NCBI GenBank assembly: GCA_021234155.1
Contig: JAJEKV010000012.1
Coordinates: 6,883,789 to 6,947,788, forward strand
Direction: 5' to 3'
Length of the DNA: 64,000 nt
Source: Isoetes taiwanensis
Taxonomy: Eukaryota; Streptophyta; Lycopodiopsida; Isoetales; Isoetaceae
Each line of letters starts with the position of its first letter. The first letter of the stretch is position 1. Below the pieces are notes generated by a model. That model was not told where the DNA came from and searched no databases. It worked only from the letters and a program-made list of their open reading frames with translations. This document shows, piece after piece, positions 58,779-64,000 of the stretch. The position numbers and the translations under genes are program-made.

Positions 58779-59291
58779 ATGCCAGCCAACGCCATTGTTA
58801 TGATCCGTCTGTTGTTATCTAGAGGCCTTGACTGCCAGTTGATTCCCATGAGTCTGAGTCGGGTAGAGCCTTATATGATGCATTTCCTTATTATGTTGAT
58901 ATTCTATTGCATTCTTATGGATGATGATGGGCCACCCTTCCCCGGTGGCATATTATTATTTGTATTGTTGCCAGTGCTAACCTTGTATGTACGCTTCCCG
59001 CCATATAGGATTCCCATCGAAGGTGTGGATTTTAATGACACCTCCAGTCCTTCACGGACACTTGTCATCACAAGTGGTCCGAAAGTTAGACCTGGAGGGC
59101 CTTTCTATGGTGATATTGTCGCCATGGAAGAGGGGATTTCCCGTATTTATGCGATGGGAGCATCGTATAGGTTCAGGGAGCATCACATAAGTTGTCCAAT
59201 GGACCTCAGGCTAGCTATGATGGATGGACATGTGGATAGACCAGTCGGTAGATTGAATCCTATCATGAATAAAGGGGCTACATTAATTTGA
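58779..59291 (+). CDS. Hypothetical 170-codon frame, open only in copy B
   Basis: The first 70 residues are hydrophobic and the rest soluble in character, with IPIEGVDFNDTSSPSRTLV, GDIVAMEEGISRIYAMG and RLAMMDGHVDRPVG. No domain is recognised. The upstream part lies in LTR-like DNA, so the start codon is probably accidental; at most residues 75-170 reflect an old coding region. Copy A is broken at three places by small differences. Confidence 0.25.
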   Translation: MPANAIVMIRLLLSRGLDCQLIPMSLSRVEPYMMHFLIMLIFYCILMDDDGPPFPGGILLFVLLPVLTLYVRFPPYRIPIEGVDFNDTSSPSRTLVITSGPKVRPGGPFYGDIVAMEEGISRIYAMGASYRFREHHISCPMDLRLAMMDGHVDRPVGRLNPIMNKGATLI

Positions 59292-60379
59292 TAGATACGA
59301 GGCCCATGTTGAAGATGTTACGTAGATTGTGGAACATATCCTTTCTAAATACAATGGAGTACCAGGTTGCACTAAAAAGGTTGAGAGTAATTAACACTTT
59401 TAGTGTTAGGCTATGATGTATCATCTAGATAAAAGGCATGTTAGAGATGTGCAATGGTACTCTGAGTTCTAAATTGGTTGGGCTAAGCATTGTTGCTTTA
59501 ACAGCCGTGATTACCTATAAAGGAAAAGGAAAAAGACTGATTCAGATACCTATATTAGCTCTATATAGGATGTTATGATTGTCTTATGTATGTTCTTTGA
59601 AATATACCCAGATAAGTATAGGCTAGTGTAACTAAGGTTACTTCTTAATCTCTTGAATGCTTATTCAACCAGAAAGTTTGTATTACACCACCTCAATTCA
59701 GCATAGACAATCCATTTTCTAAATACTATCAAATACTTCTCTGGATAACACATTCAGAAATACTACTTTTAAATTAAAAAAAAAAACTAAAATTACAGTT
59801 GGCAGAGTTCATCGTTGAGGGGAATTTCTAATCATTTCTTACTTTTATAGGAGTTCCTCGGGCAGATATCATGCGTCTCATAGTGTGTTACTAAATGTAC
59901 CGCTGGTATGATCGAAAAATCATAGGTGTATCTCCATTGCTATGTGGATGGTGACGTATCTATGCAACACTCTGTTGACGTAAAAATAGGTCCCTATCTG
60001 GTGCTTGAGTCGTCATACTTAATACAAGTAAACGAGGATGGAGGTTAAGTGGTTTTACAACATCAAAAAACGGCTTAGACATGCACATTGATCCATAGCA
60101 CTTGTAATTTTTGAGACGCGATGCATGTTACAATCTGAGAGCAATGATTAAAGGGACCTGCTATTATTGGAAGTCAAACCTCAATAATACACTAGTAACA
60201 GCGTGAAGGATTGGCAGATGCATTTCCACTAGGCTCATCCAAAATGTTCTGGGGTGGCAGTCAAGAAGGTAAAACATTTCCCATTGAGGTATAAAGGAGG
60301 TGACTTGACATAGGATCCAGATAGTCGTCATTCTATTGTGAAGAAGAAGGATTGATGATCTGAATTCACCTCCTCACCT

Positions 60380-60896
60380 CTATTGTGTGTCCCCATCTAT
60401 ACATGTGTGAGAAGATGTATATCTTGCTCGGCCATGAGCACATAGTCCACCCGATGGATCTCCCATCCTGATTCCCTCGATGACAAGTATAAGAGAGGAG
60501 GACGGCCATTGTGCCAGGCAATTGCAAATAATTAAGTCAAAGAGCCTTTCAAAGCGTGTGACAAGGTGATCTGCATCAATTAATGTGTGTGTCCAAAGGT
60601 CCTCCATTTGTCCGGAGATGTAATATAACCCCGCAATGGATTGAACTTTTGTGAATTGAACTCAGAAGTATGCGTTTTGAAATCCCTTACTAGCATAACA
60701 TGGTCCAAATGCTTGTGATGTTGAATTTCATCATATACAATCTATCCACATCTAAATGCATGTGGTGGAAGTTTGAATCAACGTGTGGCGAATAATATAC
60801 GATGACAAAGAGGGGATCTATGCATGTTCTCCACACCCGTATCCACACGTAACGATTGTGCCCACCTGTTATGTGTAATAAAATTGAAGATGCCAA
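60380..60896 (-). pseudogene. Unidentified minus-strand frame remnants, copy B
   Basis: Equivalent to 20506-21023, including RYVWIRVWRTCIDPLFVIVYY. Substitutions between copies are not concentrated at third codon positions as far as I can see, so there is no sign of recent selection. Confidence 0.25.
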
Positions 60897-62419
60897 GGAT
60901 GTTTTTTAATAACAGCCTATGCCTCAAATGTATGTTCCAAATTTTCCCCATATTCTATGCCCTATAGTCAGCTTGATCCACGGTAGACAAGTTCAATAAG
61001 CATCAAAGCAAATCAGAATGTAGATTGGCTCGTTGAACAATGAATAGTGTTGATACTCTAGGCATCTAATATCCCTCACCAAACATATTCTCATCTTTCC
61101 ATAAAGAAAATGAGGTCCATATCTCTGGATATGGTTCAAGTGTCTTCTTTTACCATAGAGAGCCCCTCATTTATTTTTCTACTTGTGGTCTTTCGTCATG
61201 GCACCACATATTCCTCCATCCGTCAATACTTGTGCTTTTATTCGTAACCATAAAAGCAAACAAGTTGTTCAAGCCTCCTTCCCACTGCATGCAAGGAGAC
61301 CGTATGCTGCTAGGATTTCTCGCACGCCAATTTTTTTAACTCTTCCCTCCAGAGAATGCATTCTCACAGCCTACTCTTCAATTCCACCAAATTCAGGCCC
61401 TGATTTTTCTCAAATTTTCCATCAACCTCCCATGTTGTTCCTTCCACTTTTGAAGCTCCTTTACCTATTATCCAACATGATACTCCTTCTAATATAGGCT
61501 TGAACGCTCCCATTCCTGGCGCTCTTTTTTGGACGTCAATATTCAGCTCTTAAAGGCCCTACAACTTCAGTCTGCAGATATTCAGGGCTTACAGACATTT
61601 TTAATAGGTCAATCAAGCGTTAACAAGCAAATTGAGTCTTGAAGTTAAAAGTTCGCCAACAGACTTCCTGCACTATGCCATCGTTTTAACAAAACCATGA
61701 AGCACTAGTACAATTTTCTAGATTCCATGGAGGATCAAATCCTGAGCTGCATACTCGTATGTTGGCGTTGAACCCACTTGTTCCTGTGGTTGTGTTGCAT
61801 ATTGTGGAAAAAGGTAAAACTGCATCTCGCAACATATGAAGTTCTTGATTGTGACTCATCGGAAGGATTATGAAATTGCATTTAATTTTGACGACTATTC
61901 CTTTCCTCCTCTTTTAGTGATGAAGTGCGGCGTCTTAAAGTGCCTCGTCAACTTGTTTCGGCTCCCCATTTTTCTTAATCTTATCCTAACCAAGCTTTGG
62001 CTCCTCACTACAAGAGAATAAGCAATCTAAGTCACTAGTTTCATCATTTATTTGCTTAAAATTGCACTTTCAAATTTTTTACAATTTGACACAATAAATG
62101 ACGATAGATGTTGATGAAATTGCATCATCTGTATCATCACTTGCAGCATCACCAATACCAACAGTTATATTATCATCTCTTATGGCATTGTGGTGGAATA
62201 ATAGTAGCATCATTTGTAGCATCATCTATAGCTGCAGTTATAATATCATGCATTTTGTCCTTGTAGTGCTATAATATTATCAGCTATAGGATCACATGTA
62301 TTGCTATAATTAAATCATGCATTTTGTGATTGTAGTGCTATAATAGTATCAGCTATAGGATCACAATCAATCCCCCAAACAACATAAGAATTTTAAAAGC
62401 ATCTCCTTAAGGACCGAGC

Positions 62420-62990
62420 ATTCAACGTGAGCTGTAGGATCTTGGACCCAATCAAGGGTCGAGATGGCACCATGTGATAAAAATCTAAAGCAACATGAGC
62501 CATAGGATTTTGGATCGACAATCAAGATCAAGAACAACCTGAACCGTAGGATCTTATATATAATTCCCAAAGCCACGTGCACTGTAGGATATGTCTCAAA
62601 GCAACGTGAGCCGTAGGATCTCGGATCGACGATCAAGATTAAGAGCAACCTGGACTGTAGGATCAATTACATATAATTTCCAAAGCCATGTGCATCGTAG
62701 GATATGTCCCTAATCAAAGTGAGCCGTAGGATCTCGGACCGACGATCAGGATCAAGAGCAACTTGGACCGTAGGATCGATTACATATAATTCTCAAAGCC
62801 ATGTGCACCATAGGATATGTCCCCAAGCAACGTGAGCTGTAGGATCTCAGACTGACAATCAGGATCAAATCAACTTGCACCGTAGGATCGTCTATATAGA
62901 ATCTATATAGAAACTCCCAAGCCATATGAGTCGTAGGAAGGATGTCCCAAAGCCACGTGAGCCATAGGATCTTGAACGGACGGTCGAATT
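62420..62990 (+). repeat. Tandem repeat of about 113 bp, copy B
   Basis: The array is cleaner than in copy A. Unit starts are near 62491, 62602, 62715, 62828 and 62953, each with a GAGC(C/T)GTAGGATC-type first box. Confidence 0.85.
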
Positions 62991-63104
62991 GAGTGAGACA
63001 AACATAAGAACATATATATGCTAGATAGATATTTCATGATGATGTATATTTATACAGTTTGACAGCATTCTTATTACTGATGAAGTCTACTGCGCTTCTT
63101 CATT

Positions 63105-63160
63105 GGGTTCCATAGACCGATTGGTCTCTGTGGACGATAAAAATCATTCTATTCTATTCT
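63105..63160 (+). mobile_element. LINE/SINE-like 3' tail, copy B
   Basis: GGGTTCCATAGACC-GATT-GGTCTCTGTGGACG and ATTCTATTCTATTC, as at 23257-23311. Confidence 0.55.
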
Positions 63161-63303
63161 TCTTCTTCATCTTTCCATTTGTACTTCGGAACTATCATCA
63201 ACATGCAACATCAATTGCACTAGCATTAACATGTTTTTTGACATTGGATCTATCAGCAAAATAGCTATCCAAAAGCTTGAAGGGAGGGCAACTTACTTAT
63301 CAT

Positions 63304-63609
63304 TTAAATTGGGCATTCAAAGTAATATCACTTTGGTGATATTTCTTGAAGACATATTGGATTTTTTCCCCATATGCTTCCAAATCCTTTTTAAGATCCG
63401 GACATGTTGCAAACAATTTTAGTACTGCCTTCTACTTCTTGCTTTGATGGTGCCAATAACTCTTGAATAAACTCACATCGGGCATGAAGCAATGCTACAA
63501 TATGATGCGCGGACCATATTGTAGGGACAAGCTCATCTTGTCCCCTAGATTCATCTTTAATCCTACCATCAAGTTGCTTAGTCCTTTTTCTTTGATGTGT
63601 TATTCTCAT
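63304..63609 (-). pseudogene. Myb/SANT-like fragment, copy B
   Basis: It has the same WSAHHIVALLHARCEF helix as 23457-23765, but a one-base change in an A-run near 63411 shifts the frame after STKIV. Confidence 0.42.
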
Positions 63610-64000
63610 TCTCTGTTTTTGGGTTGCCCCTAGGGGGCCAAACCCTCGTTTATGTGGGTTTGTGGGATATACTGAGTATATGCTGGAATATACTCAGTAT
63701 ATATGTTGATGATTGCTAAAAACCCTTTGTTCCCTGTAAATGCACGGTCAGTTGCGTTGTGGATCAAGGATGTTCTGGACCGGGTAACTGGCAGCTCCAA
63801 TCTATGCGGGTAACCTCTATGTGGTTATTGAGGAGTCGTGGTAGATTTATCGGATGCACCATTCCGGCTGGGTGATTCTTGCTCACGGCTTTTTTCCCTT
63901 GCTCTTGCATCATTTTCGCTTCCATCATTCTTAATAGTTTTGCCCGCAAGAGAATGAAGGGGTTCTCACGGGCTTGCTTTTTGTTCTGTAGCAGTTATCG
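63610..64000. other. No gene; right edge of copy B
   Basis: Equivalent to 23766-24154. The inverted repeat ATATACTGAGTATAT/ATATACTCAGTATAT is at about 63667-63702. Confidence 0.5.

Larger units (their letters stand above)
41154..64000 (+). repeat. Large direct repeat, copy B
   Basis: Copy B is colinear with 1-24154 and is cut by the right edge of the window. From 41154 to about 57000 it is full of small differences from A, many of them replacing CAG or CTG by CG, CGG or CCG. 55346-55690, 57320-58160 and 58700-60600 are almost identical to A. Beyond 60640 the differences look like ordinary substitutions. Confidence 0.93.

Overview
The window looks like repeat-dominated nuclear DNA of a land plant. 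The reasons are degraded plant-type gene exons with GT-AG borders (cystathionine beta-lyase, Serinc/TMS), an L1-type LINE, a second non-L1-like LINE, and a Ty3-like gag fragment next to a primer site matching initiator tRNA-Met. A differential loss of CAG/CTG sites between repeat copies also recalls CHG methylation. I find no intact protein-coding gene, no rRNA or tRNA gene and no CRISPR array. Which plant lineage it is cannot be settled from this sequence.

Large-scale layout. Bases 1-24154 (copy A) recur in the same order and strand at 41154-64000 (copy B). The offset falls from 41153 at the start to 39846 at the end, mostly because a purine tract is about 1.1 kb shorter in B. Both copies run off the window, so this is either a large segmental or tandem repeat of about 41 kb or two haplotypes placed in series by the assembly. 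Between them lies a single-copy part, 24155-41153.

Copy A in order: (1) 1-1150, no gene; (2) about 1150-8141, a T-rich noncoding element ending in a promoter-like box, a minisatellite of small hairpin units and a near-perfect palindrome centred on base 8142; (3) 8143-9040, the terminal part of a second element of the same family in inverted orientation; (4) a 277-bp MITE; (5) a 5'-truncated dead LINE; (6) a purine tract of about 1.85 kb; (7) the gag end of a Ty3-like retrotransposon on the minus strand, interrupted by a short LINE/SINE-like tail; (8) LTR-like and unidentified decayed repeats; (9) a tandem repeat of about 113 bp; (10) a Myb/SANT-like fragment. Copy B repeats all of this. The LINE, the gag and other reading frames carry further breaks there, many of them at CAG/CTG sites.

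Single-copy part: 24.4-26.3 kb holds fragments of at least two unrelated genes on the plus strand, with introns still present, as expected for DNA-level capture or for decayed genes. About 28.7-34.3 kb is a third, diverged member of the T-rich noncoding family. About 34.3-41.1 kb is a near full-length but mutated L1 LINE on the minus strand.

Nothing here forms a working operon-like system. The most unusual items are the T-rich element family with its promoter box and hairpin minisatellite, the 1.8-kb foldback it makes in copies A and B, the captured exon cluster, and the reciprocal CAG/CTG versus CG differences between copies. The last of these may be a consensus artefact and affects how every broken frame should be read.
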